From: Acidimicrobiaceae bacterium
Lineage (GTDB): Bacteria > Actinomycetota > Acidimicrobiia > Acidimicrobiales > Aldehydirespiratoraceae
Direction of reading: 5' to 3'
Assembly (NCBI GenBank): GCA_026706815.1
Contig: JAPOYA010000005.1
Coordinates: 84,996-148,995, forward strand
Length of the DNA stretch: 64,000 nucleotides
Shown in pieces: positions 1 through 7,451 of this stretch. The translations under genes and the position numbers were made by a program. The number at the start of each line of letters is the position of its first letter. Position 1 is the first letter of the stretch. The notes below the pieces were generated by a model. It was not told the origin of the DNA. It did no database searches and was given only the letters and a program-made list of their open reading frames with translations.

Positions 1-1
1 G

Positions 2-325
2 GCTGCGGACTTCCCCAGCGAGGCCCGGCAGATCTATGAGAGCCGCCGCAACACGCTTTGCGACGGCCTTGCCCGCATTGGCTGGGAGGTTGAGCCGCCG
101 AAGGGGACCATGTTCGCTTGGGCGCCGATTCCAGAGCCGTATCGCTGCATGGGCTCAGTGGATTTCGCGTCGATGCTCGTCACCGAGGCCAACGTCGCCC
201 TGTCTCCCGGCGTCGGGTTCGGCCCCGGGGGTGAGGGCAACGTGAGGTTCGCCCTCATCGAGAACGAGCAGCGGATCAACCAAGCGATACGCCAACTGCG
301 CTCCGCGCTGACCGAACTCGGCTGA
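2..325 (+). CDS. alaC: AlaC-like aminotransferase, C-terminal part (5' end outside window)
   Basis: The open frame enters from the left edge and encodes the last 107 residues of a class I/II PLP aminotransferase. The stretch from the RRN motif through IPEPY, the MGS-x-x-FA segment, VALSPGVGFG and VRFALIEN matches, as I recall it, the C-terminus of Escherichia coli AlaC, the glutamate-pyruvate transaminase. The arginine of VRFALIEN is the usual substrate-carboxylate ligand. The PLP lysine and the N-terminal half lie outside the window, so a related enzyme such as an LL-diaminopimelate or aspartate aminotransferase cannot be excluded. The gene converges on glpK 18 bp away, with no clear terminator between them. 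Confidence 0.8.
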   Translation, partial: AADFPSEARQIYESRRNTLCDGLARIGWEVEPPKGTMFAWAPIPEPYRCMGSVDFASMLVTEANVALSPGVGFGPGGEGNVRFALIENEQRINQAIRQLRSALTELG

Positions 326-343
326 CGCCGGCTTGCTCGGGGC

Positions 344-1825
344 CTATTCGGTCAGATCCCAGTCCAGAGACCGACTCACGGCTCGCTGCCATCGGGCATA
401 GTCCGCTTCGGCTCGCCCGCGGTCCGGATTCGGCTCGAATCTGCGGTCGGCGTCGGACTGGCTCGACAGACAGGCGACTTCATCGAGGCCGCTCCAAACC
501 CCTTCGGCAATCCCGGCGAGGTAAGCGGCCCCGAGCGCGGTGGTCTCGGCGACCGGCGCGCGCACAACGGGCACACCGAGCTGATCGGCCTGGAACTGCA
601 ACAAGAACTCCATCACAGAGGCGCCGCCGTCGACTCGGAGCTCGGAGAGGGCGGTTCCCGAAGCCGCGGACATCGCCTCGATCACGTCGCGGCTCTGGTA
701 GGCCATGGATTCGACCGTGGCGCGCACGATCTCTGCACGACCGGCGCCGCGGGTGAGGCCCACGATCGTGCCGCGTGCGCGCGCATCCCAGTACGGCGAG
801 CCGAGTCCCGTGAGCGCCGGGACAAAGACAACACCGCCGGTGTCGGCCACCGAAGCGGCCAATGGCCCGGTCTCGGCGGCATCGTCGATTATGCGCAGTC
901 CGTCGCGCAGCCACTGAATCGCCGCCCCGGTGACGAAGACTGCTCCTTCGTAGGCGTATGTCGTCTTGTCTTCGATGGTCCACGCCACGGTAGAGAGCAG
1001 GCCCTCGACCGGTTCAGGTTGTCGGGTTCCAACGTTCATGAGCACGAAGGAGCCGGTCCCGTAGGTGTTCTTGGCTTGGCCGGGCCAGAAGCAGGTTTGG
1101 CCGAACAGCGCGGCTTGCTGATCTCCGGCGATCCCGCTGACCGGCACGTTTGCGCCCGTCGGAATGTCGGCCGTCGTCTCACCGAAGCGTCCCGAAGACG
1201 GCAGCACTTCGCCCAGAGCGGTCATCGGGACCCCGAACAGCGAGCACATCTCGTCACTCCACGACATCGTGCCGATGTCGAAAAGCAGTGTGCGGCAGGC
1301 GTTGGAAGTGTCGGTGGCGTGCCGCCCGCCTGTGAGTTTCCAGACAAGCCACGAGTCGACGGTGCCGAATGCGACATGCTCGTCGGGCGTGACGCCCCCA
1401 TCGTTGAACAGCCATTCGAGTTTGCTGGCGGAGAAGTACGGGTCGAGGACCAGTCCTGTGGTGGAGCGCACCAGGTCAAGATGTCCCGCTGCCTGCAATT
1501 GCTCACACCGTGTGGCGGTGCGCCGGTCCTGCCAGACGATGGCGCGGTGGAGGGGCCGGCCGCTGCGCCGATCCCAGACCACGACCGTCTCCCTCTGGTT
1601 GGTGATGCCGATCGCGCTGACGGGTTCGGTGGTGGTCTCGACGATCTCGGCAAGGGTCTCTTGGACCGCCTGCCAGATCTCTGAAGGATCGTGTTCCACC
1701 CACCCCGGTCTTGGAAAGTGCTGGGTGAACTCCCGATAGGCGAATCCGAGGGGCGTCCCCTGTTCGTCGACGGCAAGAGTGCGGACCCCGGTCGTGCCCG
1801 AATCGATGGTTAAGACAAGTCCCAT
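344..1825 (-). CDS. glpK: Glycerol kinase (FGGY family)
   Basis: This 493-residue FGGY sugar kinase is predicted to phosphorylate glycerol to sn-glycerol 3-phosphate with ATP in the cytoplasm. The N-terminal phosphate loop IDSGTTGVR (residues 7-15), the glycerol-binding pair Arg78-Glu79 in ITNQRET, FTQHFPRPGWVEHDP and the catalytic Asp235 in GIAGDQQAALFGQ all fit GlpK, and the length is typical. The usual AIDQGTTSSR start is changed to TIDSGTTGVR, so it is a diverged member. The ATG at 1825 has no Shine-Dalgarno but is preceded by TAACGT and 6 nt, suggesting a leaderless mRNA. It is divergent from pfkA with only 39 bp between the starts, which may allow shared control of lower-carbon metabolism. 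Confidence 0.92.
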   Translation of the reverse strand: MGLVLTIDSGTTGVRTLAVDEQGTPLGFAYREFTQHFPRPGWVEHDPSEIWQAVQETLAEIVETTTEPVSAIGITNQRETVVVWDRRSGRPLHRAIVWQDRRTATRCEQLQAAGHLDLVRSTTGLVLDPYFSASKLEWLFNDGGVTPDEHVAFGTVDSWLVWKLTGGRHATDTSNACRTLLFDIGTMSWSDEMCSLFGVPMTALGEVLPSSGRFGETTADIPTGANVPVSGIAGDQQAALFGQTCFWPGQAKNTYGTGSFVLMNVGTRQPEPVEGLLSTVAWTIEDKTTYAYEGAVFVTGAAIQWLRDGLRIIDDAAETGPLAASVADTGGVVFVPALTGLGSPYWDARARGTIVGLTRGAGRAEIVRATVESMAYQSRDVIEAMSAASGTALSELRVDGGASVMEFLLQFQADQLGVPVVRAPVAETTALGAAYLAGIAEGVWSGLDEVACLSSQSDADRRFEPNPDRGRAEADYARWQRAVSRSLDWDLTE

Positions 1826-1837
1826 GCCCCGACGTTA
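1826..1837 (-). promoter_or_regulatory. Leaderless -10 element for glpK
   Basis: On the minus strand TAACGT (1837-1832) is followed by 6 nt and then the ATG of glpK, so transcription should begin at or next to the start codon. No convincing -35 is visible. Confidence 0.45.
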
Positions 1838-1851
1838 TCTGTATCTGTTGG

Positions 1852-1864
1852 TAGCGTCGCTGGA
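1852..1864 (+). promoter_or_regulatory. Leaderless -10 element for pfkA
   Basis: TAGCGT (1852-1857) lies 7 nt before the ATG at 1865, and no Shine-Dalgarno is present. This fits the TANNNT-N6/7-start pattern seen at several other single genes in the window. Confidence 0.45.
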
Positions 1865-2893
1865 ATGAAAGTCGGAGTGCTGACAGGTGGTGGCGATTGC
1901 CCCGGGTTGAACGCGGTGATCCGGGGAGTGGTGCGCAAGGCCGAACGAGACTACGGCGACGAGGTCGTGGGATTCCTCGACGGTTGGCGCGGCCTGCTGG
2001 ACGATCGTCACATGCCGCTCGATGTTGAGGCGTGCCGGGGGCTGGTGACCCGGGGAGGAACGATTCTGGGGACCAGCCGCGATCAGCCCTACATGTTCGA
2101 TGACGGCGTTGAGCGCGTGAAAGCGACCATGGCCCGACACTCTGTCGATGCTCTGATCGTGGTCGGAGGAGAGGGAACGCTCTCGGCTGCCGCCCGGGTT
2201 CACGCCGACGGAGTCGGGTTGGTAGGTGTGCCCAAGACGATCGACAACGACGTCGCGGGGACGGAGCGAACGTTCGGATTCGACACAGCGGTCCAGACCG
2301 CCACCGACGCCATCGACCGGCTCCGGACCACAGCGGAGTCCCACGACCGGGTGATCGTCGTTGAGGTGATGGGCCGCCATGTGGGCCACATAGCCACTTG
2401 GGCCGGGATCGCCGGTGGCGCCACAATCGTGCTGGTCCCCGAGGAGCCGTTCGATATCAGCGCCATATGCGAATCGCTCGGGAGAAGGCACCGGAGGGGG
2501 CGGTTCTCTTCGATAGTCGTAGTCGCGGAGGGGGCGATTCCGGCGCCGGGAACGCTTGACCTCGCAGAAGCGGACATTGACGAATACGGGCACGCCAGAC
2601 TCGGCGGGATCGGCAGCGTTGTCGCCGATGAAATCGAACAACGCACGGGATTCGAGACGCGGGTCACGGTGCTCGGACACGTCCAGCGCGGCGGCACGCC
2701 CTCGGCTCTGGACAGAGTGCTCTCCACTTGGTACGGCGTCGCGGCCATGACCGCCGCGCACGAGGGCGACTTCGGGACGATGGTCGCGTTCCGCGACAAC
2801 AAGGTCGTGCGGATGCGTCTCGATGAGTGCGTCGCGTCGCTGAAGTACACCCACCCCGACCTGCTGGCGGTGGCGCGCGCGTTCTTCCCTTAG
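1865..2893 (+). CDS. pfkA: 6-phosphofructokinase, group III type
   Basis: This 342-residue enzyme is predicted to phosphorylate fructose 6-phosphate to the 1,6-bisphosphate in glycolysis. It opens with GVLTGGGDCPGLNAVIR. GGEGT (101-105) puts Gly at position 104, which is associated with ATP rather than pyrophosphate use. PKTIDND (123-129) carries Lys124 and the catalytic Asp127. The Gly104/Lys124 combination is typical of actinobacterial ATP-PFKs related to the pyrophosphate enzymes, so the donor should be confirmed biochemically. MGRHVGH and GHVQRGG provide substrate-binding residues. The start follows a TAGCGT element directly. Downstream is a 187-bp repeat-rich gap before the convergent lipoprotein gene. 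Confidence 0.93.
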   Translation: MKVGVLTGGGDCPGLNAVIRGVVRKAERDYGDEVVGFLDGWRGLLDDRHMPLDVEACRGLVTRGGTILGTSRDQPYMFDDGVERVKATMARHSVDALIVVGGEGTLSAAARVHADGVGLVGVPKTIDNDVAGTERTFGFDTAVQTATDAIDRLRTTAESHDRVIVVEVMGRHVGHIATWAGIAGGATIVLVPEEPFDISAICESLGRRHRRGRFSSIVVVAEGAIPAPGTLDLAEADIDEYGHARLGGIGSVVADEIEQRTGFETRVTVLGHVQRGGTPSALDRVLSTWYGVAAMTAAHEGDFGTMVAFRDNKVVRMRLDECVASLKYTHPDLLAVARAFFP

Positions 2894-2894
2894 A

Positions 2895-2949
2895 GGCCCC
2901 GCAAATAGGCGACAGGATTTTGAATCGCAGCAGCTTGATTTGCGGGGCC
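2895..2949. repeat. Inverted repeat downstream of pfkA
   Basis: A 12-bp arm ggccccgcaaat (2895-2906) has its exact reverse complement at 2938-2949 with a 31-nt loop. A second, nested 5-bp hairpin gggcc-gt-ggccc sits at 2945-2956. There is no T-run, so an intrinsic terminator is not shown. The gcgcgcgttctt at the end of pfkA (2875-2886) recurs at 3029-3040, and the 9-mer gcaaatagg at 2901 recurs inverted at 3022-3030. The gap may be the remnant of a duplicated or inserted element. Confidence 0.5.
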
Positions 2950-3080
2950 GTGGCCCGAGCGGCCCTGTGAGCGAAGCGAACAAAGAGCGGGGGATAACGC
3001 ATTGCTGCTCGAAAGCTCTCACCTATTTGCGCGCGTTCTTAGGCCAGGGGCTTCCTCGGGACCAGGCTGCGGACCGGCGT

Positions 3081-3725
3081 CTAACCCTCGACGCCGTCTT
3101 GATCCTCATCGTCAGGCTGAGGCCCATCGGCAGGTTGGGATTCGGGGTTGAAGGAGGCGTAGTTGCTGCGGTCTACCGTTTGGTCCTCGTCGGTCGTCTC
3201 AGCGCTGGTCGGGAGCGCCTGGCGCTGTGAGTCGATCAGAACTCGCACTCGGTCGACGTTGCTCCCGGGCTCGGTGGCGGTCCAAACGAGTTGGGCCACG
3301 GCTTCGAGCAGGATCGGGCTCACATCAGCCTCGGGATCGTCCTGGGTGATGTTGATCGTCAGCAGGTCGCGGTCGCGTGTCGCGCTCAACAGGTCAAACT
3401 CGAGCAACTGGTTCACCAGGCCGATATTCCGCTCCTCTTCGGTGCGGAACTCGTCGAAGAGCGGCCGAAGACGGCCCGCGTTGGTGGTGAATGGGCGGAT
3501 CTCTCTGGCGACCGGAACGACGATCGATTCGACCTGGTCGATCAGATAGAAGGTCGCAGGCTCGGTGGGGACCACCGGAGCGGTTGTCGTGGTCGTGGTG
3601 TAACCCGGCCGCAGATTCTCCGGCAGGTCGCCGGCGGCGATCTCAGACGCCGGCGCGCCAGTCGGCACCGAGCATCCGGCGGCGAGCACTGCCACTGACA
3701 GTGCCGTGTTGAGCATCCGCTTCAC
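3081..3725 (-). CDS. GerMN-domain lipoprotein of the mtrAB locus (LpqB-like position)
   Basis: This 214-residue exported lipoprotein has a signal peptide ending in the lipobox LAAGC, so Cys18 is the predicted lipidation site. A Thr-rich linker follows and then a domain (about residues 55-170) that looks like a GerMN/sporulation-type domain, with an acidic C-terminal tail. The GTG start overlaps the mtrB stop (GTGA). The order response regulator, kinase, lipoprotein copies the actinobacterial mtrA-mtrB-lpqB operon, where the lipoprotein modulates kinase signalling at the cell surface. It is much shorter than mycobacterial LpqB and lacks its C-terminal propeller, so identity is by position and domain, not full-length match. 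Confidence 0.72.
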   Translation of the reverse strand: MKRMLNTALSVAVLAAGCSVPTGAPASEIAAGDLPENLRPGYTTTTTTAPVVPTEPATFYLIDQVESIVVPVAREIRPFTTNAGRLRPLFDEFRTEEERNIGLVNQLLEFDLLSATRDRDLLTINITQDDPEADVSPILLEAVAQLVWTATEPGSNVDRVRVLIDSQRQALPTSAETTDEDQTVDRSNYASFNPESQPADGPQPDDEDQDGVEG

Positions 3726-5128
3726 TGATCGTCTTCCGGGTCGATTCTTATCGGCAGGGCAACCACCATGCGGGCCCCGGGCATCCCGTCGAGCCGATCC
3801 TCGACCCAGACCTCTCCGGTGTGGAGGCGCACGTGTTCTGAGACCAGCGACAACCCCAGCCCGGTGCCGGTGTTGTGGCCGCGTCGCCCGCCCGAGCTGC
3901 CCCGGCTGAAGCGGTCGAAGACCACCTGCCTCTCCGCTGCGGGGACCCCCGGGCCATGGTCTTGGACCGCCAGGAACGCCATGTCCTGTTCGCTGGAAAT
4001 CTCGACCTCGATGTTGCCCCCGCCGTACTTGTCCGCATTGTCGATGAGATTGGCGATCACCTGAGCGAGGCGGCGCTTGTCAGCGACGATCACCAAGGAC
4101 TCGCCCTCTTCGCTTACCGAGAGTGCAATATCAGGTCTGGTCGAGTAGCTGATCGCGTGCCGGACGAACTCGGCGAAGAAGACCGGCTCGGCCTGCAGGG
4201 CAGCCGTGCCGACGTCGTAGCGGCTGATCTCGAGGAGATTCTCGACGAGTTGGGTGAATCGGGCGATGTCATCGGTCAGCAGCGCCAGAGCGGTTTGGCT
4301 GCGATGCGACATCTGGTAGCGGTCATTGTTGAGAACCTCTGCTGAAGCGCTGAAAGTCATCAGCGGGGAACGAAGCTCGTGGCTGACTTCTGAGGCAAAA
4401 CGGGCGTCGCGGTCGATCCGGTCCTCAAGCGACTGGGCCATGCCGTTGAAAGATGCTGAGAGTGAGGCCAGGTCGGCGTCTGCCGGCGGGTCGAGCCGGG
4501 TTTTCAGATCGCCTGCAGCCAGTGACTCAGCAGCCGCGCGGATATCAGCCAGCGGCGTCAGCGCGCGACGCGAAGCCCACAATCCGAACGCGGCCGCGAC
4601 GAGGGTTGTCACCGTGCCGACGCCCAACAGGATCAGGCCAAGCGAGTTCAAGGTGTCGTCGACTTCGCCGATGAGCACCGCCTCGAAATATGCCGCATCC
4701 CGGCCCGGGAGCTGGACGCCGCTGACGATGGCGGGTTCACCGCTCAGATTGACCCGGGCGCGGCCCGCCGCTCCCTGGGAGACGAGCTGCAGCAACGTGG
4801 CGGGCACAGTCTCCTCGCTGAACACGACCGGGTTCAGCGCCACCCACTCATCACGGAAGCGGACGAGCGGCAACGCGCCTGAGGTGGTTGTCAGAGATTC
4901 CAGAATTGCCGCGACCCCTTCCGCGGCGGGCTCATCGCCGATCTGGCGTTGGAACCGCTGACCGTTTTCGGCGAACGACGCAAGTGCCGCCGCGTCGCGC
5001 TCCACCAGGAGGCTTCGACGCGTCAGCGTCAAGGTCAACAGGCCGATAGCGGTGGCCAGGAGCAGGCCCCCCAAAGCAAAAAGGAGCGTGATCCTCGCCC
5101 GCAGGCCGAGTCTTTCCCAACGGGACAC
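3722..5128 (-). CDS. mtrB: Sensor histidine kinase, MtrB-like
   Basis: This is a 468-residue membrane histidine kinase. Two transmembrane segments (about 12-34 and 162-186) enclose an extracellular sensor region. A HAMP linker (about 187-240) is followed by the dimerisation domain with the phospho-acceptor His250 in FASEVSHELRSPL and an HATPase domain with N-box NLIDNADKYGG, DHGPGVP and GTGLGLSL. It should phosphorylate the response regulator encoded just upstream. In the family MtrAB coordinates cell division and wall synthesis. It overlaps the lipoprotein gene by 4 nt and follows the regulator after 15 nt, forming one operon. Confidence 0.88.
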   Translation of the reverse strand: MSRWERLGLRARITLLFALGGLLLATAIGLLTLTLTRRSLLVERDAAALASFAENGQRFQRQIGDEPAAEGVAAILESLTTTSGALPLVRFRDEWVALNPVVFSEETVPATLLQLVSQGAAGRARVNLSGEPAIVSGVQLPGRDAAYFEAVLIGEVDDTLNSLGLILLGVGTVTTLVAAAFGLWASRRALTPLADIRAAAESLAAGDLKTRLDPPADADLASLSASFNGMAQSLEDRIDRDARFASEVSHELRSPLMTFSASAEVLNNDRYQMSHRSQTALALLTDDIARFTQLVENLLEISRYDVGTAALQAEPVFFAEFVRHAISYSTRPDIALSVSEEGESLVIVADKRRLAQVIANLIDNADKYGGGNIEVEISSEQDMAFLAVQDHGPGVPAAERQVVFDRFSRGSSGGRRGHNTGTGLGLSLVSEHVRLHTGEVWVEDRLDGMPGARMVVALPIRIDPEDDQ

Positions 5129-5143
5129 AATCGCCGAGCTCTC

Positions 5144-5824
5144 CTACGCGGCCAGTTTGTAGCCGAGGCCGCGGACGGTGACGACATGACGCGGGTTGGC
5201 AGGATCGGGCTCGATCTTTGTGCGAAGCCGGCGAATATGCACGTCCACGAGCCGGCCGTCGCCGAAATACCCGTAACCCCAGACTTTCTCGAGCAGCAGC
5301 TCGCGGCTGAACACTCGCCCGACGTTGGACGCCAGCTCCACCAGAAGTCGAAACTCGGTCTTGGTGAGATGCACTTCCCCCGCGCCGACTCGAACCACGC
5401 CCTCGTCCGGGATTATCTCCAAATCACCGAACACGAGCTGTCGAACGCCCTGGTCTGAGGTGCGGACTCGACGCAGCAACGCCCGGATCCGCGCCGACAG
5501 TTCTTTCGGTGCGTGGGGTTTGGTCAGATAGTCGTCGGCTCCCGCCTCAAGGCCGCCGACGACGTCGTGGGTGTCGGCTCGCGCTGTGACCATGACGATC
5601 GGCACGTCGGAGACCTTGCGGATCGACCGGCACACCTCGAAGCCGTCCATCCCGGGCAGCATTATGTCAATCAGCACGACGTCGGCCGGGGTCTGGCCGA
5701 ACGCGAGCAGCGCGTCTTCGCCCGACTCGGCCTCGGCCACCTCGTAGCCCTCATCTTCAAGAGCGAGTCGTACAGACATTCGGATTCGCTCGTCGTCCTC
5801 AACGGTAAGTATGCGTGTGCTCAC
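5144..5824 (-). CDS. mtrA: OmpR-family response regulator, MtrA-like
   Basis: This 226-residue regulator has a receiver domain with acidic pocket Glu9-Asp10-Asp11, phospho-acceptor Asp53 in LIDIMLPGMDGFEV and Lys in YLTKP. A C-terminal winged helix carries the LTKTEFRLL, RELLLEKVWGY and DVHIRRLRTKIE motifs. It should bind DNA when phosphorylated by the kinase encoded downstream. I chose the GTG at 5824 because RILTVEDD should lie near the N-terminus. An in-frame ATG at 5866 would add 14 residues and overlap the upstream small gene, and the frame stays open further still, but that extension is antisense to other genes. Neither start has a clear ribosome-binding site. Confidence 0.9.
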   Translation of the reverse strand: MSTRILTVEDDERIRMSVRLALEDEGYEVAEAESGEDALLAFGQTPADVVLIDIMLPGMDGFEVCRSIRKVSDVPIVMVTARADTHDVVGGLEAGADDYLTKPHAPKELSARIRALLRRVRTSDQGVRQLVFGDLEIIPDEGVVRVGAGEVHLTKTEFRLLVELASNVGRVFSRELLLEKVWGYGYFGDGRLVDVHIRRLRTKIEPDPANPRHVVTVRGLGYKLAA

Positions 5825-5852
5825 AGAGACGATGTTCTCAGATTTTGAGCCG

Positions 5853-6128
5853 CTAGGTAAGTCCATGTTGTCGATGGGCTCGTTCGCGGGCTTCTCGCTG
5901 GTTCCACTCCGCGGCGGCCCGCAGGGCCAGAACGGCCACAACGGCAACCCCCGCGGCGCACGCGGCAGCGCTGAACACGCCGACGACTCCCGCTGCTGTG
6001 GGGCAGCCTTCGTGGCATTGAAGGTCGGTGACCACGTAGCCGATAAGGCCTCCGCAGAGACCGCCGAGCAGAATCGACAGCACGGCCAGCACACGCGCGG
6101 TCCTGGAGGGGGCGGATGTTGCCGTCAT
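5853..6128 (-). CDS. Small two-helix membrane protein upstream of mtrA
   Basis: This 91-residue protein begins MTATSAPS and has two hydrophobic helices (about 11-33 and 43-67) joined by a short loop with two cysteines in DLQCHEGCP, then a charged amphipathic C-terminus. I do not recognise the family. It lies in the mtr direction with its stop 28 bp before the mtrA start, so it is probably the first gene of that operon and may influence sensing. The two cysteines sit in the predicted external loop and could form a disulfide. The ATG at 6128 is preceded by TAGGAT and 7 nt, consistent with leaderless transcription. Coding is supported by hydrophobic pattern and context only. Confidence 0.6.
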   Translation of the reverse strand: MTATSAPSRTARVLAVLSILLGGLCGGLIGYVVTDLQCHEGCPTAAGVVGVFSAAACAAGVAVVAVLALRAAAEWNQREARERAHRQHGLT

Positions 6129-6141
6129 TGCCCCGATCCTA
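6129..6141 (-). promoter_or_regulatory. Leaderless -10 element for the small membrane gene and mtrAB
   Basis: TAGGAT on the minus strand (6141-6136) is followed by 7 nt and the ATG at 6128. It is the likely promoter of the small gene-mtrA-mtrB-lipoprotein operon. Confidence 0.42.
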
Positions 6142-6166
6142 CCGACGCGCCGGCGGTGGCGCCGCA

Positions 6167-6179
6167 TAGAGTTCGGCCC
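6167..6179 (+). promoter_or_regulatory. Leaderless -10 element for the glycosyltransferase gene
   Basis: TAGAGT (6167-6172) lies 7 nt before the GTG at 6180, with no Shine-Dalgarno. It is back to back with the element for the small membrane gene. Confidence 0.42.
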
Positions 6180-6911
6180 GTGCGTTCACTCGTTGTTCTT
6201 CCGACATATGACGAGGCGGCGAACATCGCCGAGGTGATCGACCGCTTGCGCCAGGCCTGCCCCGAGGCCCGGGTGCTCGTTGTCGACGACGCCTCTCCCG
6301 ACGGCACTGCAGAGGTCGTAGAGGCCCTGGGCAAGCGATTCGCCGGAATTGAACTGCTGCGGCGCGGCGGCAAGTCAGGTCTGGGATCCGCATACCGCGA
6401 CGGATTCCGCCGGGGACTGGAGCAGGGATTCGACGTTCTGGTGGCGATGGACAGCGACCTGTCACATGACCCGGGGGTGCTCCCGCGACTTCTTGAGGCG
6501 ATCGAGCAGGGAGTGGACCTGGCCATCGGCAGCCGCTACGTGCCGGGCGGATCGATTCCCGACTGGTCCTGGCATCGCAGGCTGCTCTCGAAATGGGGCA
6601 ACCGCTACGCCGGGTTTGCCCTCGGCATGGACGTCGCCGACGCCACCAGCGGATACCGGGCTTTCAGGGCCACAACGATCGACAAGATCGATTTTCAGAA
6701 GATCCGAGCCGACGGGTACGGCTTCCAGATCGAGATGGCCTACCGGATGCTGGGCGTCGGTGGAACCGTTCGCGAGCTCCCGATCTCGTTCGTCGACCGG
6801 GTCAGGGGCAAATCGAAGATGTCGCCCCGCATCGTTGCCGAAGCACTGGTGCTGGTGACTTGGTGGGGTTTGCGGGATCGGTTTCGCCGATTCCCGCCCC
6901 ACAGGCCCTGA
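6180..6911 (+). CDS. Polyprenol-phosphate mannosyltransferase-like GT2 enzyme
   Basis: This 243-residue GT-A fold glycosyltransferase has VVLPTYDEAANI, DDASPDGT (36-43), the metal-binding DSDLSHDP (91-98) and the FVDRVRGKSKMS motif, as in dolichol/polyprenol monophosphomannose synthases. It should transfer mannose (or glucose) from a nucleotide sugar to polyprenyl phosphate at the inner membrane face, supplying a lipid donor for wall glycans or protein O-mannosylation. Length fits the single-domain catalytic form without the fused acyltransferase of mycobacterial Ppm1. The GTG at 6180 places the catalytic fold right at the N-terminus. An open frame upstream runs antisense to the small membrane gene and was discarded. 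Confidence 0.85.
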   Translation: MRSLVVLPTYDEAANIAEVIDRLRQACPEARVLVVDDASPDGTAEVVEALGKRFAGIELLRRGGKSGLGSAYRDGFRRGLEQGFDVLVAMDSDLSHDPGVLPRLLEAIEQGVDLAIGSRYVPGGSIPDWSWHRRLLSKWGNRYAGFALGMDVADATSGYRAFRATTIDKIDFQKIRADGYGFQIEMAYRMLGVGGTVRELPISFVDRVRGKSKMSPRIVAEALVLVTWWGLRDRFRRFPPHRP

Positions 6912-6940
6912 GCAAAGGAGTTGGCGATTCTTGCGTTGGT

Positions 6941-6969
6941 TTGACGCGCAAGCTGTGCGACACTGTAGG
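6941..6969 (+). promoter_or_regulatory. Possible promoter for the DUF3040 gene
   Basis: TTGACG (6941-6946), a 17-nt spacer and TGTAGG (6964-6969) precede a strong GGAGG ribosome-binding site and the GTG at 7000. The -10 is weak. Confidence 0.3.
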
Positions 6970-6999
6970 AGTCGGCCATTTGATCCGGAGGAATGATCG

Positions 7000-7383
7000 G
7001 TGCCGTTATCTGAAGACGAGCGACGGATTCTCAACGAAATCGAGGACCACCTCTACGAGAGCGACCCGGATTTGGCGCGCGAGGTCGCACAGACGACCAT
7101 CTACACCCATGCGTTTCGAAATCTCAAGTGGGCGACCCTGAGCTTCCTGGTCGGCGTCACGTTGATGCTCCTGTTGCTGTCGGTCCATTATCTGCTCGCT
7201 TTCTTCGGCTTCGCGGTGATGCTGGCGAGCGTTCTGTGGTTTGAGAACAACGCCCGGAAATTGGGCCGAGCCGGTCTCCAGGAGATGACCGAGCACTATC
7301 GCGGCGGCACCTTGCGCGACGCGGTCGGAGGGGCTGGCATGCGTCTGCGTCAACGTTTTCAACGCCCCGACGACCGCCTCTAG
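7000..7383 (+). CDS. DUF3040 family membrane protein
   Basis: This 127-residue protein has an N-terminal charged motif MPLSEDERRILNEIE and two adjacent transmembrane helices (about 45-61 and 63-81), ending in an arginine-rich tail. That layout defines the actinobacterial DUF3040 family, whose function is not established. In mycobacteria a family member lies close to the mraZ division cluster, and here that cluster begins 7 kb downstream. The GTG start is fixed by a strong GGAGG about 8 nt upstream, whereas an ATG inside that region stops after six codons. It converges on the transglutaminase gene. Confidence 0.85.
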   Translation: MPLSEDERRILNEIEDHLYESDPDLAREVAQTTIYTHAFRNLKWATLSFLVGVTLMLLLLSVHYLLAFFGFAVMLASVLWFENNARKLGRAGLQEMTEHYRGGTLRDAVGGAGMRLRQRFQRPDDRL

Positions 7384-7395
7384 CACAGCGTCTGC

Positions 7396-7451
7396 CCGCG
7401 GGCTCCTCACCTGTCTCATCTAGCCGCGGGCTTCTCATTCATCTCGTCTAG
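7396..7451. repeat. 28-bp imperfect tandem duplication at the end of the transglutaminase gene
   Basis: Two adjacent 28-bp units (7396-7423 and 7424-7451), each starting ccgcgggct and ending tctag, match at 22 of 28 positions. The duplication spans the C-terminal codons and stop of the minus-strand transglutaminase gene. Because 28 is not a multiple of three, the second copy supplies the stop rather than repeating the peptide. Confidence 0.6.

Noticed and set aside
1835..3022. Long minus-strand open frame opposite pfkA
   Set aside because: It is the antisense of a clear PfkA, has no recognisable domain, and results from high GC content.
2938..3030. tRNA-like look of the pfkA downstream gap
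   Set aside because: No acceptor stem, T-loop or anticodon arm could be fitted. Only simple inverted repeats are present.
5825..6094. N-terminal extension of the response regulator to a 316-residue reading
   Set aside because: The extra residues are antisense to the glycosyltransferase leader and overlap the small membrane gene in another frame. The receiver domain begins normally at the GTG at 5824.
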